From Falsirhodobacter flavus (GTDB taxonomy: Bacteria; Pseudomonadota; Alphaproteobacteria; Rhodobacterales; Rhodobacteraceae), in the NCBI GenBank assembly GCA_029846755.1, contig JARWBI010000001.1:372001-436000 (forward strand): 64,000 nt of DNA. Direction: 5' to 3'. Below, in pieces: positions 1 to 8,379 of the stretch. The notes under the pieces were generated by a model. The model saw nothing but the letters and a program-made list of their open reading frames with translations, made no database searches and was not told where the DNA came from. Both the position numbers and the translations under genes were made by a program. Position 1 is the first letter of the stretch. Every line of letters starts with the position of its first letter.

Positions 1-2
1 AT

Positions 3-332
3 GTTGTCACCGACAACTGCATCGCCTGCAAATACACCGATTGCGTCGAGGTCTGCCCGGTGGATTGCTTCTACGAGGGCGAGAACACGCTGGTCATCCA
101 CCCGGACGAATGCATCGATTGCGGTGTGTGCGAACCTGAATGCCCGGCCGATGCGATCCGCCCGGATACCGAGCCGGATATGGAGGATTGGGTCGAGTTC
201 AACCGCAAATATGCAGAGCTTTGGCCGGTCATCACCCAGAAACGCGACCCCCTTCCGGGATATGAGGAGCGGGACGGCGAGACCGGGAAGCTGGAAAAAT
301 ACTTCAGCCCGGAACCGGGCGAGGGGAACTGA
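3..332 (+). CDS. fdxA: 7Fe ferredoxin FdxA (5' end outside window)
   Basis: Small soluble electron carrier of the FdxA type with one [3Fe-4S] and one [4Fe-4S] cluster. In the frame that opens at base 3 the protein reads [19 protein letters not shown] and later [16 protein letters not shown], the two cysteine clusters of this family. The usual family start is MTYVV, so only about three codons are missing to the left. The C-terminal tail after the second cluster ([13 protein letters not shown]) is the typical FdxA extension. The visible part is 109 residues. In Rhodobacterales this gene commonly precedes carD, as it does here. The electron partner cannot be read from the sequence. Confidence 0.93.
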   Translation, partial: VVTDNCIACKYTDCVEVCPVDCFYEGENTLVIHPDECIDCGVCEPECPADAIRPDTEPDMEDWVEFNRKYAELWPVITQKRDPLPGYEERDGETGKLEKYFSPEPGEGN

Positions 333-381
333 GTTCCACGCACGGCGACGTGATACCCGGCTGCCCGCCTCAAGGCGGTAG

Positions 382-410
382 TTGGAATCGGTCGTTTTTT
401 GTGCTATACA
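382..410 (+). promoter_or_regulatory. candidate sigma-70 promoter of carD
   Basis: TTGGAA (382-387) and TATACA (405-410) are separated by 17 bases, a good housekeeping-type promoter. It lies about 147 bases before the carD start. The implied leader of about 140 nt contains a perfect hairpin. Inferred from consensus only. Confidence 0.45.
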
Positions 411-496
411 GTTGTCACAATACTAGCATGAAGCCTGACTGTCCCGCTGGCTTTTCGCCTTGGGGCTGTTTTTCTGGTGCCAGATTCACGACATTG

Positions 497-518
497 CCGC
501 CGAAGATGCCTTCGGCGG
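497..518 (+). promoter_or_regulatory. perfect 9-bp hairpin in the carD leader
   Basis: CCGCCGAAG (497-505) pairs with CTTCGGCGG (510-518) around the four-base loop ATGC. It sits 38 bases before the carD ATG and is not followed by a T run, so it is not a canonical terminator. It could stabilise the mRNA or affect translation. Confidence 0.45.
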
Positions 519-556
519 GTGAATTTTGTGTCAGGCAGGGTGAAAAGAGGAAACGG

Positions 557-1066
557 ATGACCAAGACCAAGAAGCCTGAGTTTCGCCCGGACGATTTCGT
601 CGTTTACCCCGCCCATGGCGTCGGCAAGATCATGTCCATCGAAGAACAGGAAATTGCCGGCCTGCGGCTGGAGCTTTTCGTGATCTCGTTCGAAAAGGAC
701 AAGATGACGCTGCGCGTTCCCACGCACAAGGCAACCGAAATCGGCATGCGCTCGCTCTCTGCCCCGGACGTGGTTGCCAAGGCGCTGGACACGCTGAAGG
801 GCAAGGCCCGCGTGAAACGCGCCATGTGGTCGCGCCGCGCACAGGAATACGAGCAGAAGATCAACTCGGGCGATCTGATGTCGATCGCCGAGGTCGTGCG
901 CGACCTGCACCGTTCGGACGACCAGCGCGAGCAGTCCTATTCCGAACGTCAACTTTATGAGGCGGCGCTGGAGCGTCTGACCCGCGAAGTCGCCGCCGTG
1001 TCGGGCGTGGACGAGGCCGGTGCGCAAAAGCAGGTGGACGAGGTTCTGCTGTCTCGCGCGGCCTGA
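557..1066 (+). CDS. carD: CarD family transcriptional regulator
   Basis: RNA polymerase-binding regulator that stabilises open promoter complexes, mainly at rRNA and other growth-linked promoters. The 169-residue product starts with the CarD/TRCF RNAP-interaction domain (FRPDDFVVYPAHGVGKI, about residues 9-25), then a helical C-terminal domain rich in basic and acidic residues (about 75-165), as in alphaproteobacterial CarD. ATG at 557 was chosen because AGAGGA lies just upstream and the N-terminus matches the family. An in-frame upstream extension to base 350 has no family similarity. A strong bidirectional terminator follows. Confidence 0.95.
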   Translation: MTKTKKPEFRPDDFVVYPAHGVGKIMSIEEQEIAGLRLELFVISFEKDKMTLRVPTHKATEIGMRSLSAPDVVAKALDTLKGKARVKRAMWSRRAQEYEQKINSGDLMSIAEVVRDLHRSDDQREQSYSERQLYEAALERLTREVAAVSGVDEAGAQKQVDEVLLSRAA

Positions 1067-1085
1067 AGATCAGCCGACGCTTACC

Positions 1086-1119
1086 AAAAAAGCCGCGATC
1101 TTCGGATCGCGGCTTTTTT
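1086..1119. terminator. bidirectional intrinsic terminator after carD
   Basis: A perfect 15-bp stem (AAAAAAGCCGCGATC with its complement) closes on a TTCG tetraloop. A six-base T run on each strand makes it usable by carD and by the convergent gene ending at 1118. Confidence 0.9.
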
Positions 1120-3298
1120 ATCCCCGTGGCATTTCCAGCGCCAGCATCCTGCCGCCCTTCTGATAATGCACGGCGTTCTCGGTGATCGCGGCGACGGTCC
1201 CGCCATCCACCCTGTCCCCGACACGAACGCGTGACACGCGGCCGTTGGACTGGCGGATCAGCGCGGCGCGGTTGGATGATGTGCCCGAAATCCCGATCAC
1301 GTTCATGCGGCCCAGATCCAGCGCGCTGACCATGGTGGCCTGCTGCGCGACGGATGCACGGGTCGGAATGCGCGGCACGACTGCGGCTTCCGGCTCGTCG
1401 TCGGCCTCGACCTCGGTCCTTGCGGCGGGGACGGGCGCGGGTGCCGGAGCGCGGATGGCAGCCTGCTGCACGGCGGGCCGCGCGGGTTCCGGTTCGGCCA
1501 TCGCCGCCGTCAAAGCTGCCTGAACCGAGGAGCTGGAGATGCTCGAGGGGCGCATTTCCGGCCGCCGCGAGATTGCGACCGCCAGCCCGCTTGCCGTATC
1601 GGAAGCCACAAGCGATGCGGCATCGGTCGGGCGTGCGGCCTCCACCACGCTTTCGGCACGTTCGCGCGGACGGGGGCTGGAGGTGATCCCGACCGCAGCC
1701 TCCTCCTGTTCGGTTGCGGCGGGCGCGGTTTGGGGGCGCATCCGGGGGCGGGCATCCGCAAGCGCCGGATTGACCGCGGGCAAGGGCGCTTCGGCGGCGG
1801 GTTCCGCTGCCGGTTCGGGGCGGCGAGGCGGCAATTTCGGCGGTGCCCCTTCGACCAGCGTGACGCCGTCAGGCGTGACGACGCCCTGCTCGGTCGGCTC
1901 GATCCGGCCCTGATCGTCGAAGGCATAGTCGGTCCCGAAGGGCGGCGGCGCGGCGGCGACCTCGGGGCGGATGTCCGGCGTCGCGGGCGAAAGGGCCGCC
2001 GCCAGCCCGGTGGCTTCGGGCATCGGCGCATCGGTCGTCGTCAGCGCGATTTCATCCTGCGGGGCGGCTTCGGGCGGCTGATCGGCCACTGTTTCGGCGG
2101 GTTCGGGTGTCGCCGGGGGCAGATCGGCTACGGCGGTCGGCTCTGCCTGCGCGACGACGACCTCCTCATCCCTGTCCCAGAGCCCGGCGATGAAATAGGA
2201 CGACCAGGCCGCGATGGCGGCCAGCACCAGAAGCAGCAGGACCGTCAGGATCAGCCCGAGGAATTTCGGCGCACCCTTGGGCGGTGCGGCCGCCGCGAAG
2301 GGATCGGTGCGCATGCGGGTCGGTTCGGGAGGCTTCGCAGCCTCGCGCAGCGGCGCGACGACCGGGGCGGGGCGCGGCGGCGCCGTGTTCGTCCGAAGCG
2401 GGGGCGGCGTCAGATCCGGCGCGCGGCTTGCGACGGGCACCTCCTGCGGGCGGGACAGATCGACGAAGGGCGCGTCCCGCTCGGGGCGTTTCTGCTCGGC
2501 CCGCACGCCGGGCTCGCGGCGCGCAGGCTTTGTGGGCTTCGGCTCGCGGGTCGCGGCGAATTCGACGGGTTTGGGCCGCTGGCTCTGGAAGGACGGGTGA
2601 TCGAAAACCGGCTGCGGATCGGGTTCGGGCCGCCGTGGTGCCTCCGGCTCGGCAGGGGCTTGCCATACGGGCGCGGGTTCGGGGACCGGCTCAGGCTCGG
2701 CGGGTGCCTGCCGGACGGGTTCGGGCTCCGGCTCGGCCTCGGGCGGGGCGGGCGGCAATTCGGGTTCCGGCGGCTCCACGATCAAGACGGGGCGGTCGTC
2801 GCCTGTAGCCACCTCGCCCTCGGCCAGCGAGGCGGGGGCGGTCAGAGCCCCGCCGAACCACGGCTCTCGCGGGAACTTCCCCTCGGGCGGGATGGCGGCG
2901 AAACCGACCGGGCGCATGCCGTGATCGTTGGCGAAACCCTCGGCCTCGTCCAGCGTCTCGCGCGCCAGCAGGGCGACGCGGGTGCTGTCGCCATCGGGCT
3001 GCCAGTCATAGACCAGATCTTCGACCGGATAGGGGGTCAGCCCGTCGACGGCGCGCCGGATCGCGGCATCGTCCGATGCCGTGACCGAGGTGTAGAGGAT
3101 CTGCGAATTCGGGATCAGCAGCTTGGTTGCGAAACCGTCCGGGGCCAGCGCCTCGGCCTTGGCGCGCAGGGCGGCCATCGCATCGCCAAGATCGGGGTCC
3201 GCCACGCGGGCCACGCCGATTTGATGCCAGCCGTCTTGCGCACGGTGGAGAAGGGCAACAGTTTCGTCAGAGAAAAGAAGGGCAAAGCCGGGTTTCAT
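1118..3298 (-). CDS. PilM/GspL-like and PilP/GspC-like fusion membrane protein
   Basis: A 726-residue protein in three parts. Residues 1-150 resemble the actin-like cytoplasmic part of GspL/PilM (FALLFSDETVALLHR, then DGLTPYPVEDLVYDW). A long Pro/Glu/Ala-rich linker leads to one transmembrane helix at about 345-370 (GLILTVLLLLVLAAIAAW). A second long low-complexity linker ends in a small C-terminal domain of about 60 residues (MNVIGISGTSSNRAALI, VRVGDRVDGGTVAAI), typical of the PilP/GspC homology region. The topology would place the first domain in the cytoplasm and the last in the periplasm. No other pilus or secretion genes are nearby. The domain reading is by eye. Automatic annotation could easily mislabel it because of the linkers. 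Confidence 0.65.
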   Translation of the reverse strand: MKPGFALLFSDETVALLHRAQDGWHQIGVARVADPDLGDAMAALRAKAEALAPDGFATKLLIPNSQILYTSVTASDDAAIRRAVDGLTPYPVEDLVYDWQPDGDSTRVALLARETLDEAEGFANDHGMRPVGFAAIPPEGKFPREPWFGGALTAPASLAEGEVATGDDRPVLIVEPPEPELPPAPPEAEPEPEPVRQAPAEPEPVPEPAPVWQAPAEPEAPRRPEPDPQPVFDHPSFQSQRPKPVEFAATREPKPTKPARREPGVRAEQKRPERDAPFVDLSRPQEVPVASRAPDLTPPPLRTNTAPPRPAPVVAPLREAAKPPEPTRMRTDPFAAAAPPKGAPKFLGLILTVLLLLVLAAIAAWSSYFIAGLWDRDEEVVVAQAEPTAVADLPPATPEPAETVADQPPEAAPQDEIALTTTDAPMPEATGLAAALSPATPDIRPEVAAAPPPFGTDYAFDDQGRIEPTEQGVVTPDGVTLVEGAPPKLPPRRPEPAAEPAAEAPLPAVNPALADARPRMRPQTAPAATEQEEAAVGITSSPRPRERAESVVEAARPTDAASLVASDTASGLAVAISRRPEMRPSSISSSSVQAALTAAMAEPEPARPAVQQAAIRAPAPAPVPAARTEVEADDEPEAAVVPRIPTRASVAQQATMVSALDLGRMNVIGISGTSSNRAALIRQSNGRVSRVRVGDRVDGGTVAAITENAVHYQKGGRMLALEMPRG

Positions 3299-3458
3299 GT
3301 CGCGGGGGCTAACACAGTTTCCGGGAAGGGCGATGTCCGCAACGCGGCTGTTTCATTTTTACAGCACCTTTTCGCCGAAGGAAAGAAAAAGACCTGAAAT
3401 TCGCGTTGCAGTCGAAGTTCGGGCGGGAAATTGTCGCTTAAAGTCAAGGAGGACTGAC

Positions 3459-4145
3459 ATGAAGATCATCAAGGCACTTGCCCTTGGAACCGCGCTGGCG
3501 CTGCCGGTGGCCGCGATGGCCGAGGCCCCGCGCATCACTGTCACGGGCGAAGGGCGCGTCGATGCCCGTCCCGACATCGCGACGATCACGCTTGGCGTGA
3601 CGACCGAAGGCGCAACGGCTGCCGAGGCGATGTCGGGCAATTCCGCCTCGCTCCAGACCGTTCTGGACCGGCTGAAGGGCGCGGGGGTCGAGGATCGCGA
3701 CCTTCAGACTTCTGGCCTGTCGCTGAACCCGAACTGGACGCAGACCGATGGCGCGGCCCCTTCGATCAGCGGGTATATCGCGTCGAACGTGCTGACGGTG
3801 CGCGTGCGGGCGATCGACAGCCTTGGCGGCGTTCTGGACGCGGCGGTATCGGACGGGGCGAATACGCTGAACGGCGTGACCTTCGATCTGGCCGATCCGG
3901 CCCCGGTGATGGACGAGGCGCGCAAGCTGGCCGTGGCCGATGCGCTGGCGCGCGCCCGCCTGCTGGCCGAAGCGGCGGGCGTATCGCTGGGCGATATCCT
4001 GTCGATCTCGGAAGGCGGCGCGGTGGAGCTGCCGCGTCCGATGTTCCGCATGGACAGCGCCGCAGCGGGCGTGCCGGTCGCCGGGGGCGAGGTCAGCCGC
4101 AATGCGTCGGTGACGGTCGAGTTCGCAATCGATCAGCCCGAGTGA
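3459..4145 (+). CDS. SIMPL domain (DUF541) periplasmic protein
   Basis: Secreted 228-residue protein of the SIMPL/DUF541 family (relatives include E. coli YggE, linked to oxidative stress). A signal peptide is visible (KIIKALALGTALALPVAAMA, cut before EAPRI). The mature start ITVTGEGRVDARPDIATIT is the family signature, and the end (NASVTVEFAI) is the usual closing strand. ATG 3459 is preceded by AAGGAGG. An in-frame extension to 3297 would bury the signal peptide. The 160 bases to the divergent fusion gene should hold both promoters. The molecular function of the family is not established. Confidence 0.88.
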   Translation: MKIIKALALGTALALPVAAMAEAPRITVTGEGRVDARPDIATITLGVTTEGATAAEAMSGNSASLQTVLDRLKGAGVEDRDLQTSGLSLNPNWTQTDGAAPSISGYIASNVLTVRVRAIDSLGGVLDAAVSDGANTLNGVTFDLADPAPVMDEARKLAVADALARARLLAEAAGVSLGDILSISEGGAVELPRPMFRMDSAAAGVPVAGGEVSRNASVTVEFAIDQPE

Positions 4146-4170
4146 TCTTGCGGCCACCTGCCGCCTGAGG

Positions 4171-4202
4171 CATGGCTTCGTTCTGCACAGGACGAAGCCA
4201 TG
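4171..4202 (+). promoter_or_regulatory. start-codon-sequestering hairpin of the LysE-family gene
   Basis: CATGGCTTCGTTC (4171-4183) pairs with GGACGAAGCCATG (4190-4202), 13 pairs with a single T.G wobble, around the loop TGCACA. The right arm contains the Shine-Dalgarno-like AGGACGA and the ATG start at 4200. In the mRNA this should occlude translation initiation. Confidence 0.7.
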
Positions 4203-4793
4203 ACCCTCGACATCTTTCTCGCGCTTGTCGCATTCACCTTCGTCGCCTCGACCACGCCGGGGCCGAACAACCTGATGCTGATGGCGTCGGGCGCGAATTA
4301 CGGCCTGCGCCGGACGGTGCCGCATATGACCGGCATCCTGATCGGCTTCGGCGTCATGGTCTTCGTGATGGGGATCGGGCTGGCGGGGCTGTTCCAGGCC
4401 GCGCCCTGGTCGGTCGATCTGCTGAAGATCGCCAGCGCCTGCTACATGCTGTACCTTGCGTGGAAGATCGCGCGCTCCGCCCCTCCGGGTCCGGCGGTCG
4501 AGGGGGGACGGCCGATGACCTTCCTTCAGGCGGCGATGTTCCAGTGGATCAACCCCAAGGCATGGGCCGGGGCGCTGACGGCGGTGACCGTCTATGCCGC
4601 CGACCGCAGCCTTGCTTCGGTGGCCATCGTGGGGCTGACCTCTGCGGTGGTGTCGGTCCCGTCGGTGATGCTCTGGGCGTGGATGGGGACGGAACTGCGC
4701 CGCTTCCTGTCCAGCCCCGCGCGGCTGCGGGCGTTCAACTGGACGATGGCGGCGCTTCTGGTCGCCTCGCTCTGGCCGGTGCTGACGCTCTAG
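4200..4793 (+). CDS. LysE/RhtB family amino-acid exporter
   Basis: Inner-membrane exporter of 197 residues, the normal length for LysE/RhtB translocators that export amino acids or derivatives. The N-terminal signature STTPGPNNLMLMASGANYG (about 18-36) and the mid-protein FQWINPKAW (about 114-122) are family hallmarks. About six hydrophobic segments are visible. The ATG and ribosome site lie in a strong hairpin, so expression is probably controlled after transcription or is simply low. Substrate cannot be assigned. Its stop overlaps the convergent PACE gene in a shared CTAG. Confidence 0.9.
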   Translation: MTLDIFLALVAFTFVASTTPGPNNLMLMASGANYGLRRTVPHMTGILIGFGVMVFVMGIGLAGLFQAAPWSVDLLKIASACYMLYLAWKIARSAPPGPAVEGGRPMTFLQAAMFQWINPKAWAGALTAVTVYAADRSLASVAIVGLTSAVVSVPSVMLWAWMGTELRRFLSSPARLRAFNWTMAALLVASLWPVLTL

Positions 4794-5209
4794 GCGTTGG
4801 CGGGCAGGGGGAAGACGCGGTCATAGGCCCAGTTGAACACGAAGGCATAGACCAGATAGAACAGCGCGAAGGCTGCATCCATCACCAGCGCGTGCCAGAG
4901 CGTGACGCCCAGATACCACGCGATGAAGGGCAGCATCATCACCAGAAGCCCGCCTTCGAACAGGATAGCGTGCAGCACGCGCAAAGGAACCGTCTTGTGG
5001 ACCGTGCCGCGCAGCCGCTTCATCGCCTTGTCGAAGCCGAGGTTGTAGACATAGTTCCAGCAGGTCGCGAGCGTCGCGCCCACGATGGCGACGACGCCGA
5101 CGTCATGGACCGGCATTCCGAAACCGACTGCGGCAAGCGGTGTGAAAAGGGCCAGCCCGATGATCTCGAAGCTGAGGGCGTGACGGATACGGTCGCCAGT
5201 GGTGCGCAT
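4790..5209 (-). CDS. PACE family (AceI-like) efflux transporter
   Basis: Small 139-residue membrane protein with two tandem bacterial transmembrane pair (BTP) domains. The first runs from RIRHALSFEIIGLALFTPLA and the second from PLRVLHAILFEGGLLVMMLP. This matches PACE transporters such as AceI, which export biocides such as chlorhexidine by proton antiport; natural polyamine substrates have been proposed for the family. ATG 5209 has GGGGAAGA upstream. A further in-frame upstream stretch is not family-like. It follows the GT-A-like gene on the same strand by 86 bases and may share its transcript. Confidence 0.85.
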   Translation of the reverse strand: MRTTGDRIRHALSFEIIGLALFTPLAAVGFGMPVHDVGVVAIVGATLATCWNYVYNLGFDKAMKRLRGTVHKTVPLRVLHAILFEGGLLVMMLPFIAWYLGVTLWHALVMDAAFALFYLVYAFVFNWAYDRVFPLPANA

Positions 5210-5295
5210 GGTTCTTCCCCATCGTTGCCGGGCCGTCCCGATTGGTTCCCTGATGGGGGAGGTCGTCCTCTCGGGGGCCAATATAGGCACCGCAG

Positions 5296-6276
5296 TTATC
5301 GAGTCCAGAGGCCCTCGCGCTTGATCGCGTTGCGGATCGCCTGCTCGCGCCGGGGCAGGGCGGCGCGGTCGAACATGGCGCGGACCTGCGCGCCCTGACC
5401 CTGATAGATCATCTTCTTCATCGGGCCGTATTCGCGCAGCAGCTTCTTGACCGGGTTCGGTGCGGCAGCCTCCTCCAGCGCCTGAACGGCGCGGTCGGTC
5501 TCGCGGGCATAGAACAGTGGCAGCATCCGCCAGTGGCAGGTCAGATCGCCGTCCAAACCCGACAGCTCAGATCCCGGACGCCCGCCGCCGAAGGAATGGA
5601 TCACCAGCGGCAGCACGATCTGGTCCAGCCACGGCGTCAACGGTTGCAGCGCGAGGATTTCGGGCGGATCGGTCCAGATGCGGGTGGCCCATTGGGCGAA
5701 CCTTTTACCGAAGGCCTGCGGGCTTTCGTGAAAGAACCAGCCTGCGTTGAAGTAAAGGTTCCGCCGCCAATATCCCTCGGGCTGGGCGGGATCGAGGCTG
5801 GAGGCGAAATCCAGCCCGAACAGATCGTAAAGCGCGGCCCAAGTCTGGTCCTGCGTGGGACCGTAAAGCTCCTCGGTCGGCCAGGTGTTCTCGCGCCGCA
5901 TCGAGGCTGAGGGGCGGGCGAAGTCGAACGCCACTTCGGACAGCGGGCCCGTCACCACGGTGTCGGTGTCCAGAAACAGGAACGGCTCGTCCGGCAGCGC
6001 GGCCAGCGCCTCGATCTTGTTGCCGTTGGGATAGGCGGCGCCCCAGATGCGGTTCTGGAACGGCAGGATCGTCGCGCCCAAAGCTTCCAGCGCGGCGCGG
6101 GCATCGGCGGTCATGCGCGGATCGTCCGGCCAGAGCGGGCCCGGCTGCGGTTCCGCGATGAACAGCCGTCCCGCAAAGCCCGGATCGTGGCGGCGCAGCG
6201 AGGATACAAGCAGGACCGCCTCGTATTGGAGGCGGCCCGATTGGCCGATGGCAAGGATGTTGAACGGGCGTCTCAT
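5296..6276 (-). CDS. putative GT-A-fold glycosyltransferase-like protein
   Basis: A 326-residue soluble protein with no signal peptide. The N-terminus (NILAIGQSGRLQYEAVLLVSSL) reads like a nucleotide-binding first strand and helix. FLFLDTDTVVTGPL at about 100-113 contains a DxD motif (D103, D105), the metal/nucleotide-sugar site of GT-A enzymes. LYFNAGWFFH further on also fits that fold, in which such a stretch lines the acceptor site. No partner genes of polysaccharide synthesis are adjacent, so donor and acceptor are unknown. It could be a non-catalytic relative. Assignment rests on motif reading. Confidence 0.5.
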   Translation of the reverse strand: MRRPFNILAIGQSGRLQYEAVLLVSSLRRHDPGFAGRLFIAEPQPGPLWPDDPRMTADARAALEALGATILPFQNRIWGAAYPNGNKIEALAALPDEPFLFLDTDTVVTGPLSEVAFDFARPSASMRRENTWPTEELYGPTQDQTWAALYDLFGLDFASSLDPAQPEGYWRRNLYFNAGWFFHESPQAFGKRFAQWATRIWTDPPEILALQPLTPWLDQIVLPLVIHSFGGGRPGSELSGLDGDLTCHWRMLPLFYARETDRAVQALEEAAAPNPVKKLLREYGPMKKMIYQGQGAQVRAMFDRAALPRREQAIRNAIKREGLWTR

Positions 6277-6318
6277 CGCAACCGGACTACCCTGCCGGTT
6301 GCGCGGTGGGAAGGAAAA

Positions 6319-7596
6319 TCAGCCCACCGGGATCTTGGTGACCAGCACCTTGTCGATGCGCCGGTCATCAAGATCGATCACCTCGAACCGCCAGTTCTCG
6401 CGCACGAAGCAATCGCCAAGGGTCGGCATCTTGCGAAGCTGATTTAGCACGAGGCCCGCGACCGTTTCGTAATCCCCCGCCAGATCGCGCGGGATGCGCA
6501 GCTGTTCGCAGAATTCGTCCACCGGCATCCAGCCCGCCACCAGATAGCTGCCATCCTCGCGTTCGACCAGCGAGGGCTCGTCGGCGAGCGTTTCGCGGAA
6601 GGCGCCGGTGATCGCTTCGAGGATGTCGCCCGTGGTGATGATCCCCTCGAAGCTGCCATATTCGTCATAGACCAGCGCCATGTGGTTCGGGGAGGCGCGC
6701 AGAATCTCGATCACGTTCAGCGCGTCGGTCGCGTCGGACAGCACCGGGACTTCGCGCATCAGCTTTGCGATGTCCAGCGGCTCGCCCCGCGACAGGGCGG
6801 CGAAGGCGTCGGTGACATAAAGCACGCCCAGAACCTCGTCCGTGGCGCGGCTGCGGACCGGAAGACGCGGGCGGCGGCTTTCGCGGATCACCTCCAGCAC
6901 TTCCTCGGGCGTCGCCTCCAGATCGATCGAAACCACGTCGCGTCGCTGGGTCATCAGCTGCGATGCCGAACGGTCGGCAAGGCGCATCACGCCGGTCAGC
7001 ATGTCCTGCTCTCCGGGTTCGATGACGCCTTCGACATGCGCTTCGGCAAGGATGGTGCGGACTTCCTCCTCGGTCACGCGGGACTTGCCTTCGTCCTGCA
7101 CGCCCAGAAGTTTCAGAACCGTCCGCCCCGAGAAGTCCAGGATCCACACGATGGGGGCCGCGACCTTGGACAGGATGTTCATGGCCGGGGCGACGGTCGA
7201 TGCGACGCTTTCGGGATTCTTCAGCGCGATCTGCTTGGGAACAAGCTCGCCCACGATCAGCGAAAGATAGGTCAGCAGCACGACCACCGCGCCCACGCCG
7301 ATGGTCTGTGCGCCGGGAACACCTTCGGCCTGCAGGAAATTGGCGAAACGGGCGCCAAGGGTCGCGCCGGAAAACGCACCCGACAGAACGCCGACCAGCG
7401 TGATGCCGATCTGGACAGTGGACAGGAAGCGTCCGGGGTCCTCGGACAGCCTCAAGGCTGTCGCGGCCCCTGTGCTGCCCCCCTCAGCCAGCCCTTTGAG
7501 CCGCGCAGGACGAGAGGAAACAACCGCCAGTTCCGACATGGCCAATGCGCCATTGATCAGGATGAGGACGGCTACGATCAGGAGTTCGAACAGCAC
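6319..7596 (-). CDS. hemolysin-family CNNM/CorC-type membrane protein
   Basis: A 425-residue member of the DUF21-CBS-CorC_HlyC family, related to CNNM/CorB Mg2+ transport proteins. The N-terminal DUF21 has several membrane segments (LLIVAVLILINGALAMSELA, then VGAVVVLLTYLSLIVGELVP). Two CBS domains follow (MTQRRDVVSIDLEATPEEVL to DAFAALSRG; VPVLSDATDALNVIEILRAS to GDILEAITG). A C-terminal CorC domain closes it. GTG 7596 was chosen: AAAGG lies 7 bases upstream and the protein begins right at its first membrane helix. TTG at 7638 is in frame but has no ribosome site. Ion specificity is not resolvable. Confidence 0.85.
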   Translation of the reverse strand: MLFELLIVAVLILINGALAMSELAVVSSRPARLKGLAEGGSTGAATALRLSEDPGRFLSTVQIGITLVGVLSGAFSGATLGARFANFLQAEGVPGAQTIGVGAVVVLLTYLSLIVGELVPKQIALKNPESVASTVAPAMNILSKVAAPIVWILDFSGRTVLKLLGVQDEGKSRVTEEEVRTILAEAHVEGVIEPGEQDMLTGVMRLADRSASQLMTQRRDVVSIDLEATPEEVLEVIRESRRPRLPVRSRATDEVLGVLYVTDAFAALSRGEPLDIAKLMREVPVLSDATDALNVIEILRASPNHMALVYDEYGSFEGIITTGDILEAITGAFRETLADEPSLVEREDGSYLVAGWMPVDEFCEQLRIPRDLAGDYETVAGLVLNQLRKMPTLGDCFVRENWRFEVIDLDDRRIDKVLVTKIPVG

Positions 7597-7671
7597 TTTC
7601 TTGCCTTTGTTGTCTGGGAAGTTTCTGGATAGAGCCAAACGGGTCGTTCACGCAAGCACAGAGGCGGAAAG

Positions 7672-8379
7672 ATGTCTGACAACTATGCCAATGCTGCACA
7701 TATTCCGGGCGGGAGCAGGTATTTTGCGACATGGCGCGAAAAGGCCGGGGCGTTTCGCATCGCGCACCCGCCCGAAACGGCGGCGGGAATGGATCTGTTC
7801 CGGCATCCGGCGCCGAAGGGGGTGATGGTCTTCGTCCATGGCGGTTTCTGGATGGAGACGGGGCCGCACGACTGGTCGCATCTGGCGGCGGGGGCGCTGG
7901 CGCAAGGGTGGTCGGTCGCGATGCCGGGCTATACGCTGGCCCCTGCCGGGCGGATCGGGGGGATGGTGGAGGAGGTCTGCGCGGCAGTGCAGGCGCTTGC
8001 AGGGCCGCGCATCGTGGTGACGGGGCATTCGGCGGGCGGGCATCTGGCGGCGATGGTGGCGACCCGGATCGCGGTGGAGCGGATCGTGCCAATCTCGCCC
8101 CTGGCGGACCTGCGCCCGTTTCTGGATCATCCGATGAACGAGGTTCTGCGGCTGGACGCGGCCGAGGCTGCGGCGCAAAGCCCGGTGGATCACCGCCCGC
8201 TATGTCCGGTCCACGTCCATGTGGGCGGGCAGGAACGGGCGGCCTTCCTGTGGCAGGCGCGGCTTCTGTCCGAGGTCTGGGATTGCCCGTGGACGGTGGC
8301 GGCGGGGCGCCATCACTTCGACGTCATCGAGGATCTGGAGCGGCCCTCGCCGCTGCTGGACGTGCTGCTTCAGGGCTGA
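7672..8379 (+). CDS. alpha/beta hydrolase (esterase / kynurenine formamidase-like)
   Basis: Cytoplasmic 235-residue alpha/beta hydrolase. HGGFW (56-60) is the oxyanion-hole motif of the HSL/BD-FAE/kynurenine-formamidase group. GHSAGGH holds the nucleophile Ser120, and HH at 214-215 supplies the catalytic histidine. The acidic member is probably within HVHVGGQE (181-188). ATG 7672 follows GGCGGAAAG. It is divergent from the CNNM gene, with only 75 bases between starts. No tryptophan catabolism genes are nearby, so the substrate is left open. Confidence 0.82.
   Translation: MSDNYANAAHIPGGSRYFATWREKAGAFRIAHPPETAAGMDLFRHPAPKGVMVFVHGGFWMETGPHDWSHLAAGALAQGWSVAMPGYTLAPAGRIGGMVEEVCAAVQALAGPRIVVTGHSAGGHLAAMVATRIAVERIVPISPLADLRPFLDHPMNEVLRLDAAEAAAQSPVDHRPLCPVHVHVGGQERAAFLWQARLLSEVWDCPWTVAAGRHHFDVIEDLERPSPLLDVLLQG

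Noticed and set aside
361-400. Terminator after fdxA
   Set aside because: CCGCC/GGCGG forms only a 5-bp stem and the T run is about 17 bases away; the T run belongs to the carD promoter region.
2300-2800. Apparent repeats in the fusion gene
   Set aside because: Irregular Pro/Glu/Ala low-complexity linker; no fixed unit length, so not a tandem repeat or CRISPR.
1730-3397. Long plus-strand open frame (555 codons) opposite the PilM/PilP-like gene
   Set aside because: Arg/Gly-rich composition typical of an antisense frame over GC-rich Pro/Ala/Glu codons; no ribosome site and no family motif.
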